A DNA stretch of 64,000 nt, from IMG/VR virus record IMGVR_UViG_3300035670_000062, positions 1 to 64,000 of that record. One strand, given 5' to 3'. Below are positions 26,377-33,773 of this stretch, one piece after another. Position 1 is the first letter of the stretch. Each line of letters opens with the position of its first letter. The DNA is from a virus. Both the position numbers and the translations under genes were made by a program. The notes beneath the pieces are model-generated. The model saw nothing but the letters and a program-made list of their open reading frames with translations. It was not told where the DNA came from and did no database searches.

Positions 26377-27717
26377 ATGAAATTAGAAATTTTAGAAAAC
26401 AGTAAAAATTATACATGCTCAGTTGTAGAAATACGAGATGTATTTGACATTGAAGGAGCAGATAACATTAAGAGAACTATTGTAAATGGTAATACAGTAG
26501 TCATACCTAAATCAGTTAATATAGGCGATAAAATGCTATATTTTGTGTCGGGTACTAAATTATCACATGATTATTGTCATAAAAATAATTTATACGATAA
26601 GAGTGAGGAAAACTATGATAATACTAAAAAAGGTTTTATCTCATTTAAAAATAAAAGAGTAAAAGCAATTAAACTCAGAGGTATTATCTCAGATGGTATG
26701 TTAATGAGTTTAGATTCATTATTACCATTTATTGAAAAAGGAAACATTTTTTCATTAAAAGTAGGAGATGAATTTAATACTATTAATGGTAATATATTAT
26801 GTGAAAAATATATTGTTGTTGAAAAAAATTCAGGGTTAAGTAATAAGTCTCAAAAAACAAAAACTCCTAAAATATCTAGATTAGTTGACAATCAATTTCA
26901 TTTTCATAATGACACTTCTAATCTTAGAAAAAATATACATAAGATAGATCCTAATGACACTATTAGTATTCATTATAAAAAACATGGTACTAGTTTTGTT
27001 GCAGGAAATATTTTAGTAAAAAAGAATTTAAAATGGTATGAAAAGTTCCTACAAAAACTAGGAGTAAATATTGTAGATACTGAATATGATGTTGTTTATT
27101 CTTCAAGGAAAGTAGTTAAAAATCAACATTTAAATTCTAATACTGAGCATTTCTATCAAGATGATATTTGGGGGTTGGTTACGAAGGATATTAAACATTT
27201 AATACCTAAGAATTGGACATTATATGGTGAGATAGTAGGATACACTCCATGGGGTTCACCCATACAAGGTAAATATGATTATGGTTGCAAACCAGGAGAA
27301 TATAAAACTTACATATATAAAATATCTATTGTTAATCCTGATGGTAAAGTTATTTATCTAACTGATAAACAAATTCAGGAATGGTGTGATAAAGTAGGAT
27401 TATTATATTCAGATACCTTTATTTATTATGGTACTATAGATAGTTTATTTGAAAGTATGGAATTTAATGATTGGGATGCTTTGCATAGGGAAGTAGAAAG
27501 AGATACTTGGCAGGAAACATTATTAGATTATTTAGAATATAAATACAATGAAAAAGACTGTTACATGTGTATAAATAAAGTTCCAGAAGAAGGTATTATT
27601 CTTAGAGTTGAAAAATTTGAGGAATATGAAGCATACAAACTTAAATCCAAAAGATTTACTCTGATGGAATCAGATGAACAAGAAAATGGAGTAAGTAATA
27701 TTGAGGATAATAACTAA
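26377..27717 (+). CDS. RNA ligase (DraRnl/Rnl5 family)
   Basis: 446 residues. The N-terminal 140 residues match the OB-like domain of Deinococcus DRB0094-type ligases (VEIRDVFDIEGADNI, IPKSVNIGDKMLYF). The nucleotidyltransferase core follows: motif I KKHG at 201-204 with Lys201 as the adenylate acceptor, then YGEIVGYTPWGSPIQ and EEGIILRVE with the metal Glu, and YKLKSKRF with motif V lysines. This family seals nicks with a 3'-OH RNA end. In a genome with so many tRNA genes, repair of cleaved tRNA is a likely use. Confidence 0.82.
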   Translation: MKLEILENSKNYTCSVVEIRDVFDIEGADNIKRTIVNGNTVVIPKSVNIGDKMLYFVSGTKLSHDYCHKNNLYDKSEENYDNTKKGFISFKNKRVKAIKLRGIISDGMLMSLDSLLPFIEKGNIFSLKVGDEFNTINGNILCEKYIVVEKNSGLSNKSQKTKTPKISRLVDNQFHFHNDTSNLRKNIHKIDPNDTISIHYKKHGTSFVAGNILVKKNLKWYEKFLQKLGVNIVDTEYDVVYSSRKVVKNQHLNSNTEHFYQDDIWGLVTKDIKHLIPKNWTLYGEIVGYTPWGSPIQGKYDYGCKPGEYKTYIYKISIVNPDGKVIYLTDKQIQEWCDKVGLLYSDTFIYYGTIDSLFESMEFNDWDALHREVERDTWQETLLDYLEYKYNEKDCYMCINKVPEEGIILRVEKFEEYEAYKLKSKRFTLMESDEQENGVSNIEDNN

Positions 27718-27732
27718 TTAAAACATAGGAAA

Positions 27733-27984
27733 ATGAATGTAGAAGATATTATAGCTAAAAATGATTTTATTATCACTAAGTATTGGAAAGAAGGATTAAA
27801 ATTTGTAAAAGAGAAAAAATGGGATGAAGCTCAAGATTGTTTTGATATGGGGATAGCTATTATTTCATTTTTATCTTTGAATAATGGAGTCAAAGATGAT
27901 GATGTATTAGAAAAAGTGAAAAAAGAAGTTTGGTTACAGAGGTTTTGGGTATTAGGATTAGAAAATAATAATTTATTACTTTAA
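27733..27984 (+). CDS. Hypothetical helical protein (TPR-like)
   Basis: 83 residues, helical. WKEGLKFVKEKKWDEAQDCFDMGIA resembles a single TPR-type helix pair. Function unknown. Confidence 0.45.
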   Translation: MNVEDIIAKNDFIITKYWKEGLKFVKEKKWDEAQDCFDMGIAIISFLSLNNGVKDDDVLEKVKKEVWLQRFWVLGLENNNLLL

Positions 27985-27986
27985 TT

Positions 27987-28433
27987 ATGAGTGAAAATAA
28001 AAAATACTTTATTCTTTTATTTGTTATTATGATTGGATTCATATTTACAAATACATCTACTAAAAATGTTTATTATAATGATAAACTTATAACTCAAGAA
28101 TCTATTGGAGATTCCTTAACATTAGATAATATTCGAGATTATATATTAGTAATAGGTATAAAAAAGCCTGACATAGTATTAAGGCAAGCTATTTTAGAAA
28201 CTGGGTGGATGAAATGTAAAAATTGTAGTTTAGATTATAATAATTTATTTGGTTTTAGATATCGTAAAAAGTATATTAAATTTAATCATTGGAAAGAATC
28301 TGTTCATTATTATGCTAATTGGCAATATTATAAAGGATATGTTGAAGGAGATGATTATTATGAATGGTTGGAAAATATTGGATATGCTGAAGATATTAAT
28401 TATAAAGTTAAATTAGAATCTGTAAAATTATGA
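27987..28433 (+). CDS. Membrane-anchored glucosaminidase-like hydrolase
   Basis: 148 residues. An N-terminal transmembrane helix (IILL-like, about 7-23) precedes a glucosaminidase-type core: VLRQAILETGW with the catalytic Glu, NNLFGFRYRKKY and HWKESVHYYANWQYY. Such domains cut the glycan strand of peptidoglycan. It may help exit or modify the wall. It is separate from the amidase-type endolysin at 43951. Confidence 0.7.
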   Translation: MSENKKYFILLFVIMIGFIFTNTSTKNVYYNDKLITQESIGDSLTLDNIRDYILVIGIKKPDIVLRQAILETGWMKCKNCSLDYNNLFGFRYRKKYIKFNHWKESVHYYANWQYYKGYVEGDDYYEWLENIGYAEDINYKVKLESVKL

Positions 28434-28636
28434 GGTATTTATATAATCATAATGATATATTATATATGGTAATTGAATCTAGATTCTGTCATAATTTTAA
28501 GGATTTAGAAGAAGTTAAAAAGTATAAGGAAATTATTGAAGTAGACCATGTATTAAAAACAAATTCTAAATACTTATTTTGTCTAAAAATAGAAGATGCT
28601 GAGGTTGTTGATAATATAGAAAATATCTCGGAATAA
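28430..28636 (+). CDS. Hypothetical small protein
   Basis: 68 residues, ATGA overlap with the glucosaminidase-like gene; no motif recognised. Confidence 0.45.
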   Translation: MRYLYNHNDILYMVIESRFCHNFKDLEEVKKYKEIIEVDHVLKTNSKYLFCLKIEDAEVVDNIENISE

Positions 28637-28639
28637 TAA

Positions 28640-28650
28640 TATTTATTATA
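28640..28650 (+). promoter_or_regulatory. TATTTATTATA box
   Basis: TATTTATTATA just before the ATG at 28653, a variant of the box that precedes virion genes. Weak on its own. Confidence 0.3.
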
Positions 28651-28652
28651 AA

Positions 28653-28880
28653 ATGAGTTTCCCTATTTCATTCGAAAATTTTAAAAATTCTCCAACTACC
28701 GCATTAGCGTTTTTATTATTGATTGTTGTTGGGTATTTATATGTTGATAATAAATTAGTATATAAAGATACTATATTAGAACATAAACAAAGAATTGAAA
28801 AAATTGAGAATGATAATAAAGAATTAGAAAATAAAATAGAAGTTTTAAATCAAAAATTAATCCAATGCTTAAATACTTAA
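28653..28880 (+). CDS. Small membrane protein with coiled coil (i-spanin-like?)
   Basis: 75 residues: one transmembrane helix (ALAFLLLIVVGYLYV) followed by a heptad-rich coil (IEKIENDNKELENKIEVL). This N-in, coil-out layout, with an overlapping partner gene at 28865 and a wall hydrolase nearby, is that of an inner-membrane spanin. The assignment rests on shape and position only. Confidence 0.45.
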   Translation: MSFPISFENFKNSPTTALAFLLLIVVGYLYVDNKLVYKDTILEHKQRIEKIENDNKELENKIEVLNQKLIQCLNT

Positions 28881-29182
28881 CTCTTATACTAATAATATTA
28901 GCTTTAATATTCATTAACTTATATTATTCAGACACCAAACAATTATATACATATAGATCTAACAAATCCTCAGTTTTATCACAGTCTGATAGTTTAATTG
29001 CTAATTTTGAAGTTGACATTAGAGCTAAAACTTTATATAATGATAGTTTAATTAATGTAATTTCAAATAAAGATAAAAAAATAGAAGAATTAAATGGAAT
29101 TATTAAAGATTTAAAATACTTAATTAAAATAAATAACAAACCTAAAAAAATAGAAATAATTCATGATGATATAGATATGTAA
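28865..29182 (+). CDS. Small membrane protein with coiled coil
   Basis: 105 residues: N-terminal hydrophobic helix (TLILIILALIFINLYY) without a lipobox cysteine, then helices with coiled-coil character. It overlaps the previous gene by 16 bp in another frame. Possible partner in envelope disruption; unproven. Confidence 0.45.
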   Translation: MLKYLTLILIILALIFINLYYSDTKQLYTYRSNKSSVLSQSDSLIANFEVDIRAKTLYNDSLINVISNKDKKIEELNGIIKDLKYLIKINNKPKKIEIIHDDIDM

Positions 29183-29200
29183 ATCATATCTAGTAAAATG

Positions 29201-29233
29201 TTTGGCTATATGAATTATTATTCGTATCTTTAT
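29201..29233 (+). promoter_or_regulatory. Class I promoter
   Basis: TTTGG at 29201, TATCTTTA at 29225, 24 nt apart. Reads into 29261. Confidence 0.72.
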
Positions 29234-29260
29234 GTTATAAGAAATTAAAAAAAAATAATT

Positions 29261-29458
29261 ATGAAAAACAGATTATCATTAGAGGAAGAAAAGTATTTAA
29301 ATAAATTAAATAGAATGAATGCTTTAGAAATTATTGATGAAGAAGCTATAAAATGTATTGATATCATTTATATAGAAGATGAAGAAGATTACATGATTAT
29401 AGAGAAACAAATTGCAATGATTGACGCTGTTCTTAAAGCTAGAATGATTAAAAATTAA
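29261..29458 (+). CDS. Hypothetical acidic helical protein
   Basis: 65 residues, helical, acidic middle (YIEDEEDYMIIEK). Own promoter. Not recognised. Confidence 0.45.
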   Translation: MKNRLSLEEEKYLNKLNRMNALEIIDEEAIKCIDIIYIEDEEDYMIIEKQIAMIDAVLKARMIKN

Positions 29459-29463
29459 TAATT

Positions 29464-29559
29464 ATGTTACCTTTTCAAATTATACTTATATTCCTTGTAA
29501 CTTATGTAGTTGGGATTATAATATTAGAGAAAGAAAAAAAGGATGAAAATAAGCATTAA
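29464..29559 (+). CDS. Tiny membrane peptide
   Basis: 31 residues: one transmembrane helix (PFQIILIFLVTYVVGIIIL) and a charged tail. Starts five bases after the preceding stop. Could be non-coding by chance, but length and layout resemble other tiny membrane genes here. Confidence 0.35.
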   Translation: MLPFQIILIFLVTYVVGIIILEKEKKDENKH

Positions 29560-29563
29560 AATG

Positions 29564-29596
29564 TTTGGTTATTTAGAAAAATATTCGTATCTTTAT
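29564..29596 (+). promoter_or_regulatory. Class I promoter
   Basis: TTTGG at 29564, TATCTTTA at 29588, 24 nt apart. Reads into 29636 and possibly on into the tRNA cluster. Confidence 0.7.
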
Positions 29597-29635
29597 ATCA
29601 CACGATTAAATAATAAATAAAAAAAAATAAAAGTT

Positions 29636-29821
29636 ATGAAAAAACAAGAAAAACAAAATTTGTTAGTTACATTAAATGGTTTAGAAAGAAAAAATAAATT
29701 TAACTCAACTTGGGATAATAGAGTAAAAATGTGTTTCGATAAATCAGGTTCATATAGTTTTGAAGAATTAATATCAAAAGATTTCAATTCAGCAAAACAA
29801 TTAGTATTAATGTTTAAATAA
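29636..29821 (+). CDS. Hypothetical small basic protein
   Basis: 61 residues, basic, AAAAGTT leader. Unknown. Confidence 0.45.
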   Translation: MKKQEKQNLLVTLNGLERKNKFNSTWDNRVKMCFDKSGSYSFEELISKDFNSAKQLVLMFK

Positions 29822-29829
29822 TAAATTAT

Positions 29830-30045
29830 ATGAGTGATTTTTATAAAAATATTCTTGAATTTCAAGATAAAAGAGTTTCAAAACTTTGTGTAACTTTTGG
29901 TATAACTAAAGGTTATTTAGATATGTTGATGAGTCAAGATAAAATCTCTAAAAAAGATGTTGAAGTTCTAATTAACAGAATGGAAAAACTTTGGGGACAA
30001 ATTCAAGATTCAAAACTTGATAAGATACAAATGGAATTACTGTAA
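29830..30045 (+). CDS. Hypothetical small protein with HTH-like segment
   Basis: 71 residues. VSKLCVTFGITKGYLDMLMSQDKISKKDVEVL could be a helix-turn-helix; weak evidence. It ends eight bases before the first tRNA gene and may be on the same transcript. Confidence 0.45.
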   Translation: MSDFYKNILEFQDKRVSKLCVTFGITKGYLDMLMSQDKISKKDVEVLINRMEKLWGQIQDSKLDKIQMELL

Positions 30046-30052
30046 ATTCCTT

Positions 30053-30126
30053 GGACTCGTAGCTCAGGTGGTTAGAGCAAGAAACTCATAATTTCGAGGT
30101 CGGGAGTTCGAATCTCTCCGGGTCCA
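30053..30126 (+). tRNA. tRNA with anticodon CAT (elongator Met or Ile2)
   Basis: GGACTCG/CGGGTCC acceptor, canonical D arm, anticodon loop CTCATAA and T arm. The CAT anticodon could read AUG, or AUA if modified to lysidine; the body resembles both tRNA types. No encoded CCA. Confidence 0.85.
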
Positions 30127-30131
30127 CTACA

Positions 30132-30140
30132 TATTTATAA
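30132..30140 (+). promoter_or_regulatory. TATTTATAA box within tRNA cluster
   Basis: TATTTATAA between the first and second tRNA genes, eight bases before the initiator-like tRNA. Confidence 0.3.
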
Positions 30141-30147
30141 GATATAT

Positions 30148-30218
30148 CGCGGTTTGGTGTAATTGGTAGCATTCAGGGCTCATAACCCAGAGGCCAGGTT
30201 CGAGTCCTGAATCCGCAA
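30148..30218 (+). tRNA. Initiator tRNA-fMet(CAT)
   Basis: The anticodon loop CTCATAA is flanked by GGG and CCC, the three G-C pairs that mark initiators. If the molecule starts at C30148, its first pair is C1-A72, the mismatch that lets formylation and IF2 recognition occur. Both traits together point to a true initiator. There is one acceptor mismatch (T-T). About 71 nt, no CCA. Confidence 0.7.
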
Positions 30219-30228
30219 CTAAAAATAA

Positions 30229-30314
30229 GCATCTATGGCGGAATTGGTAGACGCGCGGGACTTAAAATCCCGTCCTCAGAAATGGGGGTGTAGGTTCGAT
30301 TCCTACTTGATGCA
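30229..30314 (+). tRNA. tRNA-Leu(TAA)
   Basis: 86 nt with the long variable arm of class II tRNAs; anticodon loop CTTAAAA. GCATC/GATGC acceptor base. No encoded CCA. Confidence 0.9.
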
Positions 30315-30323
30315 CTTAAATAA

Positions 30324-30394
30324 TGCCGAATCGTCTAATGGCAGGACATTAGGTTTTGGTCCTAAGTGTGGAGGTTCGAATCCTTCTTCGGCAA
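30324..30394 (+). tRNA. tRNA-Gln(TTG)
   Basis: TGCCGAA/TTCGGCA acceptor; anticodon loop TTTTGGT within a TTAGG/CCTAA stem. 71 nt. Confidence 0.9.
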
Positions 30395-30402
30395 CATAAA
30401 AT

Positions 30403-30474
30403 GCTCCGTTCGACAAGTGGTTAAGTCATTGCCCTTTCACGGCAAAGTCACGGGTTCGAATCCCGTACGGAGTA
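30403..30474 (+). tRNA. tRNA-Glu(TTC)
   Basis: GCTCCGT/ACGGAGT acceptor (one G-U), anticodon stem TTGCC/GGCAA with loop CTTTCAC, canonical T arm. 72 nt. Confidence 0.9.
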
Positions 30475-30506
30475 CTAAATATTAAATTAAAATAAATAAA
30501 TCGGTT

Positions 30507-31433
30507 ATGAAAAACAAATCATTGGCTACAAAAGGGTTATCAATTTCTCAAGCACAATCAATTTCTAATCTTTGTTTTCAAAGAGCAAGAGAAATAGCTG
30601 CGGAATTATCTAAAGTAAATAATAGTTCTAAAACTATTTTTATTGATGGTTTAGAATTTACTAAACAACAACCTAATCCAATACCTGAAAATGTAATTAG
30701 TTTGCTTGAATTAAAAGCTAAATTACATGCAACTCAAGCATTTCTAATGGAAAATATTAAAGCTAAGGATCAATTAATTAAATCTATTAAATTTGAAGAG
30801 CTAGATTTATCTGAATTTTCATCATTGAATCCTAGACCCGTTATGGAAACATATTCAGAAAAATTACCTGAATTAGTAGATGAAATTTTGGGATGGGGTC
30901 AGTTATCTGAAACAGAGTATAATGAATATTTAGAGGCTGAGGCTTATGCTTCTCATATAGGTCAATTTATCCATAAAGATGGTAAATTAGATATTTTAAG
31001 AAATGAACTTTCTAGCATGGATTCATTAGAATTTATGGAGATAGAAACAGGCAAAAAGACTCCAGTTAGAGTAAGTTCACATCATACTCCTGAGCAGCTT
31101 TATAATATCCATGAACAATTGGCTACGTTGCATAGAAAATATGAGCAAAAAGTTAATTATTTTAAGGCTAAAGTTAAGAACCTAGTCACAATGGAAAATG
31201 CTAGGATTTCTAAAGAAAAACAAATTATATCTTCTAGGATTGAGTCTAAAAATAAAGAATTAAAAGAAAAATATGAATCAGAAATGAATGAGTATTCTAA
31301 TAAAATTAGCAATGAAATATTTAAATTTGAAGAAGCTAAATATGATAGAATCAAAGAAGCATCAGAACTTAAAATTAATGTTGATAGTAGGTTTCAAGAT
31401 GTTGTAGATATGTTTTTAAATAAAATTGAATAA
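30507..31433 (+). CDS. Coiled-coil hypothetical protein
   Basis: 308 residues, almost entirely helical. Residues about 200-295 are Lys/Glu rich with coiled-coil periodicity (KQIISSRIESKNKELKEKYESEM). No enzymatic motif. Preceded by CGGTT ATG and followed by a strong terminator, so it closes the transcription unit that begins upstream of the first tRNA cluster. Structural or scaffolding role possible; unknown. Confidence 0.6.
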   Translation: MKNKSLATKGLSISQAQSISNLCFQRAREIAAELSKVNNSSKTIFIDGLEFTKQQPNPIPENVISLLELKAKLHATQAFLMENIKAKDQLIKSIKFEELDLSEFSSLNPRPVMETYSEKLPELVDEILGWGQLSETEYNEYLEAEAYASHIGQFIHKDGKLDILRNELSSMDSLEFMEIETGKKTPVRVSSHHTPEQLYNIHEQLATLHRKYEQKVNYFKAKVKNLVTMENARISKEKQIISSRIESKNKELKEKYESEMNEYSNKISNEIFKFEEAKYDRIKEASELKINVDSRFQDVVDMFLNKIE

Positions 31434-31445
31434 TATTGTGGTGGT

Positions 31446-31486
31446 AATTTAGGGAGTAGACATAAGTTGATCTCCCTAAATTTTTA
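31446..31486 (+). terminator. Strong intrinsic terminator
   Basis: Perfect 11-bp stem AATTTAGGGAG/CTCCCTAAATT with a 15-nt loop, followed by a T tract (TTTTTATA). Confidence 0.8.
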
Positions 31487-31524
31487 TATAAAGGAATAAA
31501 GATACATGTAAATTAATATTGACT

Positions 31525-31545
31525 TATGCATTAAGATGCATATAC
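31525..31545 (+). repeat. ATGCAT hairpin
   Basis: ATGCAT-TAAG-ATGCAT inverted repeat in the gap between the terminator and the structured RNA candidate. Confidence 0.4.
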
Positions 31546-31585
31546 ATATAATTATTTGTAAAATAATTAAAACAAAATTATATCG

Positions 31586-31736
31586 CTCCTTTTACAATAA
31601 AAATAATCTGAGATAGAACTCATCCAATATTCAGGTTACTGAAATTCATAGAGAAAGTATAAAAACTTTACCACTAGACAGATAATTGAATATTAAAAGA
31701 GACTTAGCATTTGACATTGCCTTTATGTAAAAGGAG
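31586..31736 (+). ncRNA. Candidate structured RNA, 151 nt
   Basis: The ends CTCCTTTTACA (31586-31596) and TGTAAAAGGAG (31726-31736) are perfectly complementary over 11 bp. Inside, AATATTCA (31626-31633) pairs with TGAATATT (31687-31694), and AAAGT/ACTTT makes a small hairpin within that. The element lies between a terminator and a promoter with no gene of its own, so it looks like an independent RNA or processed leader. No known class recognised. Confidence 0.5.
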
Positions 31737-31810
31737 GTCTTTGAATTTGTTGTTGAATTTGATTTAGTCTATTTTCTTTATTTCTTTATAACACCATTTA
31801 TTGTATTTTG

Positions 31811-31843
31811 TTTGGCTCCCCAGGGAGCCATTCGTATCTTTAG
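31811..31843 (+). promoter_or_regulatory. Class I promoter with spacer dyad
   Basis: TTTGG at 31811, TATCTTTA at 31835; GGCTCC-CC-AGGGAGCC dyad in the spacer. Gene start taken at 31873, after the promoter. Confidence 0.8.
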
Positions 31844-31872
31844 TATATAAGAAACAAATAAAAATAAAAGTT

Positions 31873-32778
31873 ATGACAACACAAACAAAAATGAAAATTG
31901 GTTACGATTCAATTACTAAATTGTATACATTCTTAAATGGGGATTTTTTATATAATGGTAAATCAACAAAAGATCCATTAAGAGCTAATACTTACAATAC
32001 CTTAATTACAACCTCAGAAAAACCAATTACAATTGAAAAATCAACTTCTATAAAGAAATTAATTGGATATCAAAATGAAAAAGATAATACTATTATATCT
32101 CAAGATGAATATGATAATTTATTAGAAGGGATTAATAAAGAGTGGAATGATGATGAAAATGAATGGGAATTTGGAAATATAGAAGACGAGATAAAATATA
32201 ATATTATATGTAAATCTTATACTCCCAAATATGAATATGAAACTCAATTAACTCAAATCGAATTTGAAATAATTGAATATCCAGCAAGTCAATATGATGA
32301 AATTATTCCATTATATTCATTAGATGCTAAAAATATTTTTGAAACTAAATGTACTTTTACTCCAAATCTATTTAAAACTTTTAGAGAAATATGTGAAAGG
32401 GAATATGGAATAGAAGCCAAAAATATAGAAAATGCAACTCATTCAGGAATTAGATATATAAAAATTAATAATGAATATATTCAAGGAATGGATGATTTTA
32501 ATATGAGATATAATAAATCTATTATAGATTCATATGATGGATGTATTGAAAGAATGGATACTCTTAAAAAAGATTTAAATAATATATTATCATTTCATTT
32601 TGCTAAAAAATCTCAAAAAATTCTAGATACTACTACATTAGGAGGATTTTTAACCGAATTAGATTCTATTAGAAATACCATTTATAAGTTAGAAATCAAA
32701 ACTAAAAGTTATGGAGATTACCAAAATGCATGTGGAAAAATCAATAAATTAATTAATCTAATCATTGAAAAAAATTAA
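31873..32778 (+). CDS. Hypothetical protein
   Basis: 301 residues, start at ATG 31873 after the AAAAGTT leader; an upstream TTG would run through the promoter. Mixed alpha/beta first half, helical second half (RMDTLKKDLNNILSFHFAKKSQKILDTT). No family recognised. Confidence 0.6.
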   Translation: MTTQTKMKIGYDSITKLYTFLNGDFLYNGKSTKDPLRANTYNTLITTSEKPITIEKSTSIKKLIGYQNEKDNTIISQDEYDNLLEGINKEWNDDENEWEFGNIEDEIKYNIICKSYTPKYEYETQLTQIEFEIIEYPASQYDEIIPLYSLDAKNIFETKCTFTPNLFKTFREICEREYGIEAKNIENATHSGIRYIKINNEYIQGMDDFNMRYNKSIIDSYDGCIERMDTLKKDLNNILSFHFAKKSQKILDTTTLGGFLTELDSIRNTIYKLEIKTKSYGDYQNACGKINKLINLIIEKN

Positions 32779-32779
32779 A

Positions 32780-32959
32780 ATGAATAATAAATTTTATAAA
32801 TCTAAAATAATAGGCAAATCATACTCCGCAAATGAATATATTAACCATGGTTATGGTGGTATAATGTATGGTAAAAAAGATTTACCACATAATGAATATC
32901 CTTATGAAATAATTTATGAAACACAGAAAAAATATATTAGGAGGCAGTACCTCAAATAA
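32780..32959 (+). CDS. Hypothetical small protein
   Basis: 59 residues, Tyr/Gly/Lys rich (YINHGYGGIMYGKKD). ATG two bases after the previous stop. A TTG start at 32765 is possible but would overlap. Unknown. Confidence 0.45.
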   Translation: MNNKFYKSKIIGKSYSANEYINHGYGGIMYGKKDLPHNEYPYEIIYETQKKYIRRQYLK

Positions 32960-33206
32960 ACCTACATCAACCATAGAATTAGTTAAAGTTCCTGATGAAG
33001 TTATTGTTGAAATACAAAGAGAAGAAATAGAGACCCTTAAAAAAGAAATAGATAAGTTAAAATATAAATCCGAAAATAAGATAATAACAGAACTTAAAGA
33101 TAAAAATAGAAGATTAAAATCTGAAAATAAGAAGTTAAAACTTCAATTAGATGTTTTAAATAATAAAATTAGGAAGTTTAATTCAAAAACCTTACCAAGA
33201 GGATAA
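32916..33206 (+). CDS. Coiled-coil protein
   Basis: 96 residues. From about residue 30 it is a continuous charged heptad coil (EEIETLKKEIDKLKYKSENK). Overlaps the previous gene by 44 bp in another frame. No enzymatic motif. Confidence 0.5.
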   Translation: MKHRKNILGGSTSNKPTSTIELVKVPDEVIVEIQREEIETLKKEIDKLKYKSENKIITELKDKNRRLKSENKKLKLQLDVLNNKIRKFNSKTLPRG

Positions 33207-33225
33207 TAATTTCTATTTGATTTTG

Positions 33226-33258
33226 TTTGGCTCCCCAGGGAGCCATTCGTATCTTTAG
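33226..33258 (+). promoter_or_regulatory. Class I promoter with spacer dyad
   Basis: TTTGG at 33226, TATCTTTA at 33250; the whole element repeats that at 31811 base for base through the dyad. Confidence 0.8.
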
Positions 33259-33281
33259 CGTATAAGAAACAAATAAAAGTT

Positions 33282-33686
33282 ATGTTATACGAATTGATTG
33301 TAAAAAGTAAAATTAATACTTATAGAAGTAGAATTACTTCTTCTAATACTATTAATATTTCTAATGGAATTTATAGAGAATTTAAATATCAATATTCTCA
33401 CCCCATTATACCACCTAGTTTAGTAAGTTTAAATGATAAAAAATTTATAGTACCTGAGTGGATAGAGGTTCATCCTAATACTGAATTAACAGATATTGAG
33501 TGGATAAAACCTATAAAAGAATATGTAAAACCTAATATTGAAATAATTGAATTTAAATCATCATCTAGTTCAGAAATTCATAGAGTTACTATTAAAGATG
33601 GGAAGATGAAATGTTCATGTATGGGATTCTTTAGGGGGAGAGGAAAGTGTAAACATACAAAAGAAGTTGAAGAAAGTAGAAAGTAA
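33282..33686 (+). CDS. SWIM zinc finger protein
   Basis: 134 residues. The C-terminus carries CSC, an eight-residue gap and CKH, the CxC...CxH form of a SWIM zinc finger, a DNA- or protein-binding element. The N-terminal part is beta-rich and not recognised. Own promoter; the DNA ligase gene follows behind another. Confidence 0.68.
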   Translation: MLYELIVKSKINTYRSRITSSNTINISNGIYREFKYQYSHPIIPPSLVSLNDKKFIVPEWIEVHPNTELTDIEWIKPIKEYVKPNIEIIEFKSSSSSEIHRVTIKDGKMKCSCMGFFRGRGKCKHTKEVEESRK

Positions 33687-33697
33687 GTAATGATTTG

Positions 33698-33730
33698 TTT
33701 GGCTCCACAAGGAGCCATTTGTATCTTTAG
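33698..33730 (+). promoter_or_regulatory. Class I promoter with spacer dyad
   Basis: TTTGG at 33698, TATCTTTA at 33722; GGCTCC-ACAA-GGAGCC dyad in the spacer. Drives the DNA ligase gene. Confidence 0.78.
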
Positions 33731-33773
33731 CGTATAAGAAATTAAAAATAATTGTAGAAGAAATAGAAAAAAT

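Noticed and set aside
31801-31872. Upstream TTG start for the gene at 31873
   Set aside because: The added residues are a translation of the promoter dyad; ATG at 31873 follows the usual AAAAGTT leader.
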